Shown here one piece after another: positions 1 to 8,331 of a stretch of 58,706 bases of DNA (within the stretch, counting starts at the first letter, position 1; every line of letters starts with the position of its first letter). A program made the position numbers and the translations under genes. The notes below the pieces were generated by a model, which did no database searches, was not told the DNA's origin, and saw only the letters and a program-made list of their open reading frames with translations. The stretch covers positions 1 to 58,706 of the forward strand of contig CAJLYQ010000002.1 of NCBI GenBank assembly GCA_905210905.1, in the 5' to 3' direction. Source of the stretch: an uncultured Christensenella sp. Its GTDB lineage: Bacteria > Bacillota > Clostridia > Christensenellales > DTU072.

Positions 1-656
1 AAATCGTTTACCTGCTTTGCCGTCCGATTAAAATCGATTATTCCGTCTTCTTTGGTAAGCATTCTGCAGTGCGTCGCTTCGCTCTCGTCCTGTTTTACCC
101 ATTTAAGGTTACCCTTTTCAGTATCGTCGAGAGCCTTAACTATGAGTTCCGCTCCGACTTCGGATAATTTTAACAACGCTTCTTCGCTGTTTTCGTCGGT
201 AAGTCTTATCGCCTTTTTTAGAAGCATATCGCCGGTGTCGACGCCGAGTTCGGTTTTCATAATCGTTACGCCGAGTTCTTCGTCGCCGTTTATGATCGCC
301 CACTGAACCGGGGAAGAGCCGCGGTACTTCGGCAGTAAAGACGCGTGCACGTTGTATATAGGGCATATATCGAGTATGTTTTGGCGTAAGATTTGTCCGT
401 AAGCGCAAGTAACCATAACGTCGGGATTTAGCGCGCGCAAAGTTTCTTCCCCTTCTTTGGATACCTTATCGAACTGCATTACGTTAAGTCCTTTGCCGAG
501 TGCATAAGCCTTAACCGCTCCGACGGTAATTTTTTTTCCTCGTCCGTTCACTCTGTCGGGTTGCGTAACGACGCCTACGACTTCGTGAGAAGAATTTACT
601 ATTGCGTCGAGAACGTTAACCGCAAAAACGGGCGTTCCGAGAAAAACAACTTTCAT
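1..656 (-). CDS. fmt: Methionyl-tRNA formyltransferase, 3' end cut off by window edge
   Basis: Formylates Met on initiator tRNA, using 10-formyl-tetrahydrofolate. The visible N-terminal part starts MKVVFLGTPVFAV and carries the family signatures TQPDR, the catalytic-site stretch NVHASLLPKYRGSSPVQWA, and GVTIMKTEFGVDTGDML. About 218 residues are present; the C-terminal tRNA-binding domain lies outside the window. The ATG at 656 overlaps the def stop codon by one base (TAATG), so the two genes are translationally coupled, as in the usual def-fmt pair: Def later removes the formyl group that Fmt adds. It is the last visible gene of the leftward housekeeping run. Confidence 0.95.
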   Translation of the reverse strand, partial: MKVVFLGTPVFAVNVLDAIVNSSHEVVGVVTQPDRVNGRGKKITVGAVKAYALGKGLNVMQFDKVSKEGEETLRALNPDVMVTCAYGQILRQNILDICPIYNVHASLLPKYRGSSPVQWAIINGDEELGVTIMKTELGVDTGDMLLKKAIRLTDENSEEALLKLSEVGAELIVKALDDTEKGNLKWVKQDESEATHCRMLTKEDGIIDFNRTAKQVND

Positions 657-1108
657 TACTCTTTTCCCTCGTATTTTTTCGTATAGAAAAGTATGCCTTC
701 GAGATGGTCGAGTTCGTGGCAAACCGCTCTGGCTGGCAATCCGGTAAGTTCTTTTTCGTATTTTTCACCCTTTCTGTCGTAGGCTCTGAGCGTTATTTTA
801 TAAGGACGCAAAACTTTGCAATTCTTAGAAGAATCCACGCTTAAACAGCCTTCTTCGTCAATTTGTTTACCTTCTGCCGCTATAATCTGCGGATTTACCA
901 TTTCGAGTTTTTCGTCGTCCGCTTCGACTACCGCAATTCTTCTCAAGTATCCGATTTGCGGTCCCGCAAGCCCGACGCCGTCCGCTTTGCGCATCGTGTC
1001 GAACATATCGTCGAGAAGTTCTCCGAGTTTATCGTCAAAAACCGTCACCTCACGGCATCTTTTGAAAAGTATATCGTTGTCTTCCTGAAAAATCTTTCTT
1101 ACTGCCAT
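656..1108 (-). CDS. def: Peptide deformylase
   Basis: Removes the N-formyl group from nascent proteins. All three family motifs are visible in the 150-residue product: GVGLAGPQIG (motif 1, with Gly where many enzymes have Ala), EGCLS (motif 2, metal-ligand Cys) and HELDHLEG (motif 3, two metal-ligand His and the catalytic Glu). The length is normal for a type 1/3 bacterial deformylase. It lies 15 bp downstream of priA and overlaps fmt. No sign of damage. Confidence 0.97.
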   Translation of the reverse strand: MAVRKIFQEDNDILFKRCREVTVFDDKLGELLDDMFDTMRKADGVGLAGPQIGYLRRIAVVEADDEKLEMVNPQIIAAEGKQIDEEGCLSVDSSKNCKVLRPYKITLRAYDRKGEKYEKELTGLPARAVCHELDHLEGILFYTKKYEGKE

Positions 1109-1123
1109 TTTTCGCCTCCGTAG

Positions 1124-3298
1124 TTATCTCATATTCGTCGGATTGATTTCGACGAAAGTGGTTACGCCTTTTACCGCTATTTTTTCCGCCGCCTTATATA
1201 CGAGCGGCAAAACTTCGTTCACTCCTTCTTCCCGTATCCATACCACTATCTGAAAACGGAACTCGTTGCTTATTCTCTTTATCGGCGCACGCATTGCCTG
1301 AACTCTGAAAAGCGCAGGATTTTCCGCTTTTATCGCGCGCATATATTCGTACCCTTGTCTTGCCGACGCTATCGCTTTTTGCTCGTTTTCGCTTTTAACA
1401 AGCACTCTCGCTATCTTCGAAAACGGCGGAAAGGACGTATTTTCTCTTATATTGTTTTCTTTTTCAAAAAATCCGACGTAATCGTAATTTCTTGCAAAGC
1501 GATAAACGTAATGATTCGGGTTATACGTCTGAATTATTACTTTCCCTTCTTTTTCGTCCCTTCCCGCTCTTCCCGCTACCTGCGTAATTTGCTGGAAAGT
1601 GGTTTCGTTGCTTCGGTAATCGCTACCGTACAAACTTAAATCCGCGTCGGGAACACCCACGAGCGTAACCGATGCGAAATCGTGTCCTTTTACTATCATT
1701 TGCGTTCCGACGAGTATATCCGCTTCTTTACGGGCAAACGACGACAATATCTGCGCTGTTGAATCCTTACCCGACGCAGTGTCGTTGTCCAAACGCAAAA
1801 GTCTTGCTTTCGGAAACAGTTCGGCAAGTTTTTCCATTACCGTTTCCGTTCCCATTCGTCCTAAACTTAACTTATCGCTGCCGCACTGCGGACACAGGTC
1901 CAAATTGTAGAACTGCTTTCCGCAATAATGGCATTTAAGCGTGTTGTCTTCTTTATGATACGTTAGGTTGACTTCGCAGTCCGTACACATCGGAACGTAA
2001 CCGCACTGCTTGCACCGTACGAACGAAGCGAACCCCCTTCTGTTGATGAAAATCATCGCCTGATTTCCGTCTTTCAGGGTTTTGTCGAGTTCGCTCAGAA
2101 GTTTGCGAGAGAACAAACCGTTGTTCCCTTCTCGTATTTCCCTTCGCATATCGACGAATTCCATATCCGGAAGAGAACGCTTGTTGGCGCGATTTTTCAG
2201 CGTAATAAGTTTATATTCGCCTTTAACGGCTCGATAATAGGTCTCAAGCGACGGAGTCGCACTGCCGAGTACAAGTTTCGCTCCGTTGTATTTTCGCCTG
2301 AATTCCGCAATATCGTGCGTATGGTATCTAGGATTCGACTCGCTTACGTAACTAGTGTCGTGTTCTTCGTCGATTACGATTATTCCTACGTTTTTAAGCG
2401 GCGCGAATATCGCGCTCCTTGCCCCCAAAGCGACTTTCGCTTCGCCTGTAAGAAGTTTTCTCCATTCGTCGAAACGTTCTCCGTCGCTCATTCCGCTATG
2501 GATAAGAGCAACGCCGTCGCCGAACCTTCTGCGAAAAACTCCGAGCATTTGCGGTGTAAGACTGATTTCGGGAACGAGCATAATCGCGCTTTTGCCGAGT
2601 GCGAGCGTTCTTTCTATTGCCGCCATATATACTTCCGTCTTACCGCTGCCCGTAACCCCGTGCAAAACGCAGGGCTTGTCGCTCGTCATTATGCTTTCTA
2701 CGGCGTTTTTCTGTTCGTCGGTAAGCGTTATTTTCTTTGCTTCGGCAACCACTCCTTTAAGCGGAACTCGGTTTACCGTAACCGTTTCTTTATGTAAAAT
2801 CCCTTTTTCGATAAGGGCTTTGACGCAACCTGCGCCGTATTTTGCGGATAAAACGGTTTCAAACTCTCCGTTTTCGTTTATTTCTTCGATTAAAGCAAGT
2901 TGTTTCGGCGAGTTCTTCCTTATCAAGGTCACTGCAAGTTTTTTGTCTACGTCAAGCGTAATAAAACCGCGCGTAAGTTCTCTTACCTGTCCGCCCCTGA
3001 GTTTGGAAGGTATGCTAAGCCTTAAAGTATCGGCGTATCGGAGATTGTTGTATTTTTTGAGATATTCGCTTAACGCTATCATCTCGGGAATTATCGGCGT
3101 AAACTCGTCGAGTTTTCGAATAATGTTTTTCGTAGCGATGTCGGTGCTTTCTTTCGTTCCTACGACAAACCCTTCTATCGTGCGCTTGCCGAAAGGAACC
3201 AGCACTCTGCTCCCGACTTCCACGTCGAATTCGGACGAATAATCGAAAACTCTGTCCACTTCGGAGTTGCTTACGTCAACGATAACTCTGTAAATCAT
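1124..3298 (-). CDS. priA: Primosomal protein N' (replication restart helicase PriA)
   Basis: Superfamily 2 DNA helicase that reloads the replisome at stalled forks. The 724-residue protein has an N-terminal 3'-DNA-binding domain, Walker A GVTGSGKTEVY at about residue 216, the helicase box DEEHD, GSATPSLE, and the PriA-specific zinc-binding cysteines (CKQCGYVPMCTDC, then CHYCGK and CPQCGS) inside the helicase core, followed by QVAGRAGR (motif VI). The ATG at 3298 overlaps the coaBC stop (ATGA). Normal length and complete. Confidence 0.97.
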   Translation of the reverse strand: MIYRVIVDVSNSEVDRVFDYSSEFDVEVGSRVLVPFGKRTIEGFVVGTKESTDIATKNIIRKLDEFTPIIPEMIALSEYLKKYNNLRYADTLRLSIPSKLRGGQVRELTRGFITLDVDKKLAVTLIRKNSPKQLALIEEINENGEFETVLSAKYGAGCVKALIEKGILHKETVTVNRVPLKGVVAEAKKITLTDEQKNAVESIMTSDKPCVLHGVTGSGKTEVYMAAIERTLALGKSAIMLVPEISLTPQMLGVFRRRFGDGVALIHSGMSDGERFDEWRKLLTGEAKVALGARSAIFAPLKNVGIIVIDEEHDTSYVSESNPRYHTHDIAEFRRKYNGAKLVLGSATPSLETYYRAVKGEYKLITLKNRANKRSLPDMEFVDMRREIREGNNGLFSRKLLSELDKTLKDGNQAMIFINRRGFASFVRCKQCGYVPMCTDCEVNLTYHKEDNTLKCHYCGKQFYNLDLCPQCGSDKLSLGRMGTETVMEKLAELFPKARLLRLDNDTASGKDSTAQILSSFARKEADILVGTQMIVKGHDFASVTLVGVPDADLSLYGSDYRSNETTFQQITQVAGRAGRDEKEGKVIIQTYNPNHYVYRFARNYDYVGFFEKENNIRENTSFPPFSKIARVLVKSENEQKAIASARQGYEYMRAIKAENPALFRVQAMRAPIKRISNEFRFQIVVWIREEGVNEVLPLVYKAAEKIAVKGVTTFVEINPTNMR

Positions 3299-4467
3299 AG
3301 CGAAACTATCCCGTCGAGTATCACGTCCGCAAGTTCTCTTTTCGTCATTATCGGCAAACTTTCCGTTCTGCCGTCGGCAAAAATAATCGTCGCGACGTTC
3401 GTGTCGCAGTTAAACCCTGCGCCTTCTTTCGTCACGTCGTTTGCGACGACCATATCGGCATTTTTCTTAATGAGTTTTTGCGCGGCGTTTTCAAGCAGAT
3501 TTTCCGTTTCCGCAGCGAACACGACAAGCGTTCGTCCGCCTTTGATCTCGCCTATTTTAGCGGCGATATCCGGGTTTTTAACAAGTTCGAGAGTAAGCGT
3601 ATCCGACTTGATTTTTTGCGAAAACCTGTTTTTCACTCTATAATCGGCAGGAGCCGCGCTCATAACGAAAGCGTCGCAATTCTTTTCCTCGTTCATAACC
3701 GCTTCGAGCATATCGTTCGTGCTTTTAACGGACACGACTTTGCAATCCGCAGGAATTTTTGCGCTTACCGAACCGCATATCAGCGTAACCAGTCCGCCGC
3801 GGGCAATCACCGCTTCCGCTATGGCAAAACCCATTTTCCCGGAAGAACGGTTACCGATAAACCGCACTCCGTCGATGTCTTCCGTAGTTCCGCCTGCGGT
3901 AACGAGAACTCGTTTCCCGCGGAAGTCGGCTATCGGCGTGAGCAATTTATCGACATACCCGACGATATTGACGGGTTCTTCCATTCTTCCTACGCCTTTA
4001 TCTCCGCACGCAAGAAGTCCTTCGGTAGGTTCGACGATATGTACGCCTCGTTCTTTCAGTATTTGCAGGTTTTTCTCGTTTGCGTCGGCAACGTACATTT
4101 TCGTGTTCATTGCAGGGCAAACTACTTTTATCGCCTCGGTTGCGGCAAAAGAGGTGGTCAGCATATCGTCGGCGACTCCGCCGGCAAATTTTGCGATAAC
4201 GTTCGCCGTTGCCGGAGCAACGAGAAAAACGTCCGCCCATTTGGCGAGCGATATATGCTCCACGTCGTAGTGCGGTTTTTCTTCGAACATATCTTTGATA
4301 ATCGCATTTTTTGAAAGCGTCTCGAAAGTAAGCGGAGCAACGAACTCCGTCGCATGCTCGGTCATAACGACTTTTACGTTATATCCGAGTTTTTTTAACC
4401 TAGAAACGATTTCGCACGACTTATAAGCGGCTATGCCGCCGCTGACGCCGAGAACAACGTTCTTCAC
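3295..4467 (-). CDS. coaBC: Bifunctional phosphopantothenoylcysteine decarboxylase/synthetase
   Basis: Two consecutive steps of coenzyme A synthesis. The N-terminal flavoprotein half (MKNVVLGVSGGIAAYKSCEI, with VAPATANVIAKFAGGVADD and the PAMNTKMY signature) is the decarboxylase CoaC. The C-terminal half, from about residue 185 (VLVTAGGTTEDIDGVRFIGN), is the CTP-dependent synthetase CoaB. The 390 residues are typical. It sits between rpoZ (2 bp gap) and priA (4-bp overlap) in a tightly coupled run. Confidence 0.97.
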   Translation of the reverse strand: MKNVVLGVSGGIAAYKSCEIVSRLKKLGYNVKVVMTEHATEFVAPLTFETLSKNAIIKDMFEEKPHYDVEHISLAKWADVFLVAPATANVIAKFAGGVADDMLTTSFAATEAIKVVCPAMNTKMYVADANEKNLQILKERGVHIVEPTEGLLACGDKGVGRMEEPVNIVGYVDKLLTPIADFRGKRVLVTAGGTTEDIDGVRFIGNRSSGKMGFAIAEAVIARGGLVTLICGSVSAKIPADCKVVSVKSTNDMLEAVMNEEKNCDAFVMSAAPADYRVKNRFSQKIKSDTLTLELVKNPDIAAKIGEIKGGRTLVVFAAETENLLENAAQKLIKKNADMVVANDVTKEGAGFNCDTNVATIIFADGRTESLPIMTKRELADVILDGIVSL

Positions 4468-4469
4468 TT

Positions 4470-4667
4470 TTATTGACCGACCTTAACTATTACTTTTCCG
4501 TCGTAAATTTCCTGAGCGGCGTAAGAAATCGGTTTCATTCCGCTTTCTTCGAGTTCTTTCGCTTTCGTCGCGCTGAGTTCCCTCGCTCTTTTTGCAAGTC
4601 CGCATACGAGTGCATAACGGCAAGGCGTTTTGGTAATAAGTTTGTCAATGGGGGGTTCGATCATCAT
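4470..4667 (-). CDS. rpoZ: RNA polymerase omega subunit
   Basis: Small RNA polymerase assembly subunit, 65 residues. It begins MMIEPPIDKLITKTPCRYAL and continues with the conserved segment AKRARELSATKAKELE. Position between gmk and coaBC matches the common Firmicutes order. Either of two adjacent ATGs (4667 or 4664) could be used; a GGAG lies roughly 12 bases upstream of the first. Confidence 0.93.
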   Translation of the reverse strand: MMIEPPIDKLITKTPCRYALVCGLAKRARELSATKAKELEESGMKPISYAAQEIYDGKVIVKVGQ

Positions 4668-4694
4668 AATGCAAAATTCTCCTTTTACTTTATT

Positions 4695-5315
4695 TTACAG
4701 GTCCTTGTGACCTAAAATGATTTTGTCGATGTTTTTTATGTTCCGCGATACTTTCTGCCGTTCCGCTTCGATTATCGCGTCAACTTTGCGTACGCAACTG
4801 TCGAGATCGTCGTTGAGTACGACGTAGTCGTAATCGTACGCGCAGGGAAGTTCTTTCTTGCACTTCGCCATTCTTTTCGCAATTTGCTCTTTCGTTTCCG
4901 TCTTCCTGTCTTCCAAACGTCTTTTCAGTTCGGTCAGATCGGGCGGAACGATAAAAATGCTTACGCACTGATGCTTTTTTCTTACGTTTTCGGCACCCGT
5001 CGTTTCGATTTCCAGAATTACGTCCTCGTTTCTCGAAAGTTTGTCGTCTACTTCCTTTCTCGGCGTGCCGTAACCGGTGTCGAACGCTTCCACGTATTCG
5101 TACATTCCGTCGCTTTCCACGAGTTCGCGAAAACGCTCTTTCGTGATAAAGTAGTAATGAACGCCGTCTATCTCGCCCTCTCTCGGTTTTCTCGTGGTAA
5201 CCGACACGTTGACGGATATGTCCTTCATATCTTCGCAGACGCGCTTAAGAACCGTTCCTTTCCCGACTCCGCTCGGTCCGCTTATTACGAATAAAATTCC
5301 TCTTCCTCTACTCAA
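4695..5315 (-). CDS. gmk: Guanylate kinase, probable TTG start
   Basis: Phosphorylates GMP to GDP. The P-loop ISGPSGVGKGTVLKR is followed by TTRKPREGEIDGVHYYF and the lid region. An upstream ATG (5363) would put 16 non-family residues before the core and overlap yicC by 56 bp. I prefer the TTG at 5315: it has AGGTG seven bases upstream, gives 206 residues (the normal length) and overlaps the yicC stop by only 8 bp. In many Firmicutes a remA gene lies between yicC and gmk; it is absent here. Confidence 0.93.
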   Translation of the reverse strand: MSRGRGILFVISGPSGVGKGTVLKRVCEDMKDISVNVSVTTRKPREGEIDGVHYYFITKERFRELVESDGMYEYVEAFDTGYGTPRKEVDDKLSRNEDVILEIETTGAENVRKKHQCVSIFIVPPDLTELKRRLEDRKTETKEQIAKRMAKCKKELPCAYDYDYVVLNDDLDSCVRKVDAIIEAERQKVSRNIKNIDKIILGHKDL

Positions 5316-6180
5316 TGTTTTGCACCTGTTCCCTGAATTTTTCCAGTTCGTTTTTAGCGGCAAGCACCTTTTGCGTAAGCGTAAGGTCGTTGCTCTTAGA
5401 ACCGGTCGTGTTTATTTCTCTGTTGATTTCCTGCACGAGAAAATCAAGTTTTTTGCCGACTTCGTTCTTCTCTTCCATAAGGGAAAAACCGTGACTTAAA
5501 TGTGCGCGAAGTCTTGTGATCTCTTCGTCAATGTTGCATTTATCTGTAAAGCACGCAATTTCGGTAAGAAAACGCGATTCGTCGATTTCTACCCCGGACA
5601 AAACTTCTTCCATTCGTTGTTTCAGTTTTTTTGCGTAGTTTTCCGCAACCGCAGGCGCGCGCAGCGCTATCTCTTCAACGATTTTTTCCAAATTTCCCAG
5701 TCTGAAACAAAGTTCTTTCTTTAACGCTTCCCCTTCCTTTTCTCTCGCTTTCAAAAGATTAAGACACGCCTCTTCCGTGGCTGCTTTCGCAAGCGAAACG
5801 AGTTCTTCTTCGTCCGCTTCGTCGGGTTCGACCGTAACGACTTCGGGCATACGAAGAATTTGAGACGCCGTCAAATCGTTGTTTACGCCGATTTTTTCGA
5901 GTTCTTTCGCCGCCGTAAGGTATTGCTTTGCAAGCGGTAAGTCGACGAGCACTTCTCCCCTGTCGTCACGCATATCTCTGTATCCGACGAAAACGTCCGC
6001 GTGTCCGCGTTTTACGTATTTCTTGACAACTTCTCTGATCGCGTCCTCGGCAAAGAAAAGCGCGCGCGGCGATTTAACCGACAAGTCGAGAACTTTATGA
6101 TTAACCGTCTTTACGTCAACCGTAATTTTTATCCCGTTCCGTTCGGCCAAACCTTTCCCGAACCCCGTCATACTCTTCAT
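5308..6180 (-). CDS. yicC: YicC/YloC-family endoribonuclease-like protein
   Basis: The YicC family has been linked to RNA cleavage and stress responses. The product starts MKSMTGFGKG, the diagnostic N-terminus, and ends with the conserved ALVQEINREINTTGSKSND-like region (here FLVQEINREINTTGSKSND). A longer frame opens at 6240, but the ATG at 6180 has GGAG nine bases upstream and gives 290 residues, the usual size. It is the first gene after the ligA terminator and precedes gmk, the standard neighbour. Confidence 0.93.
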   Translation of the reverse strand: MKSMTGFGKGLAERNGIKITVDVKTVNHKVLDLSVKSPRALFFAEDAIREVVKKYVKRGHADVFVGYRDMRDDRGEVLVDLPLAKQYLTAAKELEKIGVNNDLTASQILRMPEVVTVEPDEADEEELVSLAKAATEEACLNLLKAREKEGEALKKELCFRLGNLEKIVEEIALRAPAVAENYAKKLKQRMEEVLSGVEIDESRFLTEIACFTDKCNIDEEITRLRAHLSHGFSLMEEKNEVGKKLDFLVQEINREINTTGSKSNDLTLTQKVLAAKNELEKFREQVQNIE

Positions 6181-6259
6181 TTCAGCATTCTCCGATTTTC
6201 GATTTTTCGATAGTATACCACACATCTTAAACACTGACAAACGTTTTTATATATTTTAT

Positions 6260-6286
6260 ATAAATAAATGCGCCCGAACGGGCGCA
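6260..6286 (-). terminator. Hairpin downstream of ligA
   Basis: TGCGCCCG at 6269-6276 pairs with CGGGCGCA at 6279-6286. In the minus direction the hairpin is followed by ATTTATTTATATAAAA, an AT-rich but imperfect U tract. Weak terminator or pause site between ligA and yicC. Confidence 0.6.
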
Positions 6287-6356
6287 CAAAAAGCGAACAA
6301 AGCGTAGACAGAAACGAAATAAAGGTTAATTCCGTATTCGGCAAAACGAACGCCGA

Positions 6357-8312
6357 TCAAAGTATCAGACCGTTCTCTCTGAGCACCGACAAAAACTTGT
6401 CTTCGTCCCAAATTTCCACACCGAATTTTTTTGCTTTATCGAGTTTGCTTCCGGCTTCCTCTCCGGCAATAACGAGATTGACGGATTTAGAAACGCTGTC
6501 CGAAGTTTTTCCGCCGAGTTCTTTTATAACTTCCGCCGCCTGCGATCTTTTGAACGCAACGAGTGAACCGGTCAAAACCACGTTTTTACCGCTTAAAACG
6601 CCTTCTTTCTTCTCTTCCGTGCGGATTTTTACGCCTTTTTCGAAAAGTTTTTCTATTTGAGCGGAATTTTCTTCGTCGTCGAAAAACTTGCGTACGTTTT
6701 CCGCCATAATAAGACCGAAATCGTCGAGAGAAACGAGTTCTTCGACGCTTGCCGCTCTGATTTTTTCGAATGATCCGAAATGGTCGGCAAGTTGTTTTGC
6801 CGTTTTCTTCCCGATAGCCGGAATACCCAAAGCAAATACGAACCTGTCAAGGGTTACGTCCTTACTTTTTTCGATTCCGGCAAGTAAATTCGTTATTTTT
6901 TTATCCTTAAAACCGTCTAATTTGAACAATTTTTCGGCGGTAAGTTCGTATAGTTGATACGGATGTTTCAGTCCGAATTCGTTATAAAGTTGCTCTGCGG
7001 TTTTTTCGCTGAAACCGTCTATATCCATACACGATTTTTGCGCAAAATGATCCAAAGTCGCAACGATTGCGGGCGCGCATTTATCGGGATTCGTGCAGTA
7101 CAAAAACGCCCCTTCTTCCTTGACCGGCGCACCGCAGGCAGGACACTTGTCGGGCTTGGGCACGTCAACGGATTCCGGCAACAAAGCGGCTAGCCCCGTT
7201 ATCTCGGGTATTACGTCGTTACTTCTTCTGATGAAAACTCTGGAATGTAACTTTATTCCCTTCTTTAGGATATCGGAATAGTTGTTTAGGGTAGCCCTTT
7301 TAACGGTTACGCCCATAAGATCAACCGGTTCGAGAACGGCAAGCGGATTTAGTTTGCGAGTTCTGGACACCTGCCACACGACGTCGTCGAGAACGGTAGT
7401 AACCTCTTCCGCTTCGAATTTATACGCAAGCGCCCATCTTGGGAATTTCTCGGTAAATCCGAGTTCTTCTCTTATAGCCATCGAGTTGATTTTTAACACC
7501 GCCCCGTCTATCAAAAAATCAAGATCAGGTCGATTTTTTTCAATTTTATCAATTACTTTTTGTGCCTCGTTTTGCGACTTTACAAGCGTAAAAACATCGT
7601 CTGTCAAGAAACCGTTTTCTATTAAAAACGAATGAACTTCTTCTTGCGTTTTGAAAGTTTTACCGGCAGAATAACCGATATTATACGCTACGAAATCGAG
7701 TTTCCTCGCAGCGGTTACCGACGGATCGAGATTTCGAATCGCGCCGGCTACGCCGTTTCGGGCGTTTTTAAGCGGAACAGCCGCCGTTTCGTTATAACTT
7801 TTTAACGAACTCAAACGCATAAGCCCTTCGCCCTGAATTTCTATTTCGCCTTTATACGGGATCGTGAGCGGCACGCTTTTTATCGTTTTTACCTGAGCGG
7901 TAACGAGTTCTCCCGTTATTCCGTCTCCGCGCGTAGCGGCAGAAACGAGCAAACCGTCTTTGTACGTTATTGACAAGGTCAAACCGTCGAATTTATTTTC
8001 TACCGTCATTTCGGGGATAAATCCGAGTTGTTTTTCTATGCGCTGAAAATAGGCGGTAAGTTCTTCACTGCCCTTTGCTTTGTCAAGAGAATACAGTTTA
8101 AGTTTATGCTTATAAGAAACAAATTCTTTAAGCGGCGCGCCGCCTACCCTGTGCGTCGGCGAATCCGGCAACGCTCCGTATTCTTTTTCGAGTTCGACGA
8201 GTTCGTAATACATCGCATCGTATTCGGCGTCCGATACCGTCGGATTGTCGAGTTCGTAATATTCTTTTGCGTATCGATTAAGCAAATCGACGAGTTGGCG
8301 CATTCTTTCCAT
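6357..8312 (-). CDS. ligA: NAD-dependent DNA ligase
   Basis: Seals nicks during replication and repair. The 651-residue protein shows the N-terminal Ia domain, the adenylation lysine in ENKFDGLTLS (the KxDG motif), the nucleotidyl-transferase and OB domains, a four-cysteine zinc finger (CPACG...CTNPDKC), helix-hairpin-helix repeats, and a C-terminal BRCT domain starting near GKNVVLTGSL. Slightly shorter than the common 670 residues but all domains are present. It follows pcrA by 19 bp, a very common pairing. Confidence 0.97.
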   Translation of the reverse strand: MERMRQLVDLLNRYAKEYYELDNPTVSDAEYDAMYYELVELEKEYGALPDSPTHRVGGAPLKEFVSYKHKLKLYSLDKAKGSEELTAYFQRIEKQLGFIPEMTVENKFDGLTLSITYKDGLLVSAATRGDGITGELVTAQVKTIKSVPLTIPYKGEIEIQGEGLMRLSSLKSYNETAAVPLKNARNGVAGAIRNLDPSVTAARKLDFVAYNIGYSAGKTFKTQEEVHSFLIENGFLTDDVFTLVKSQNEAQKVIDKIEKNRPDLDFLIDGAVLKINSMAIREELGFTEKFPRWALAYKFEAEEVTTVLDDVVWQVSRTRKLNPLAVLEPVDLMGVTVKRATLNNYSDILKKGIKLHSRVFIRRSNDVIPEITGLAALLPESVDVPKPDKCPACGAPVKEEGAFLYCTNPDKCAPAIVATLDHFAQKSCMDIDGFSEKTAEQLYNEFGLKHPYQLYELTAEKLFKLDGFKDKKITNLLAGIEKSKDVTLDRFVFALGIPAIGKKTAKQLADHFGSFEKIRAASVEELVSLDDFGLIMAENVRKFFDDEENSAQIEKLFEKGVKIRTEEKKEGVLSGKNVVLTGSLVAFKRSQAAEVIKELGGKTSDSVSKSVNLVIAGEEAGSKLDKAKKFGVEIWDEDKFLSVLRENGLIL

Positions 8313-8331
8313 TTTTTTATTCCTTTCCGCT

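Noticed and set aside
2355..3242. Long plus-strand frame (about 295 codons) opposite priA
   Set aside because: Antisense to an intact conserved gene, Ser/Leu/Phe-rich, no ribosome site; an artefact of codon use. The same applies to long plus-strand frames opposite pgk, gpmI, hydA, hydB and the ABC genes.
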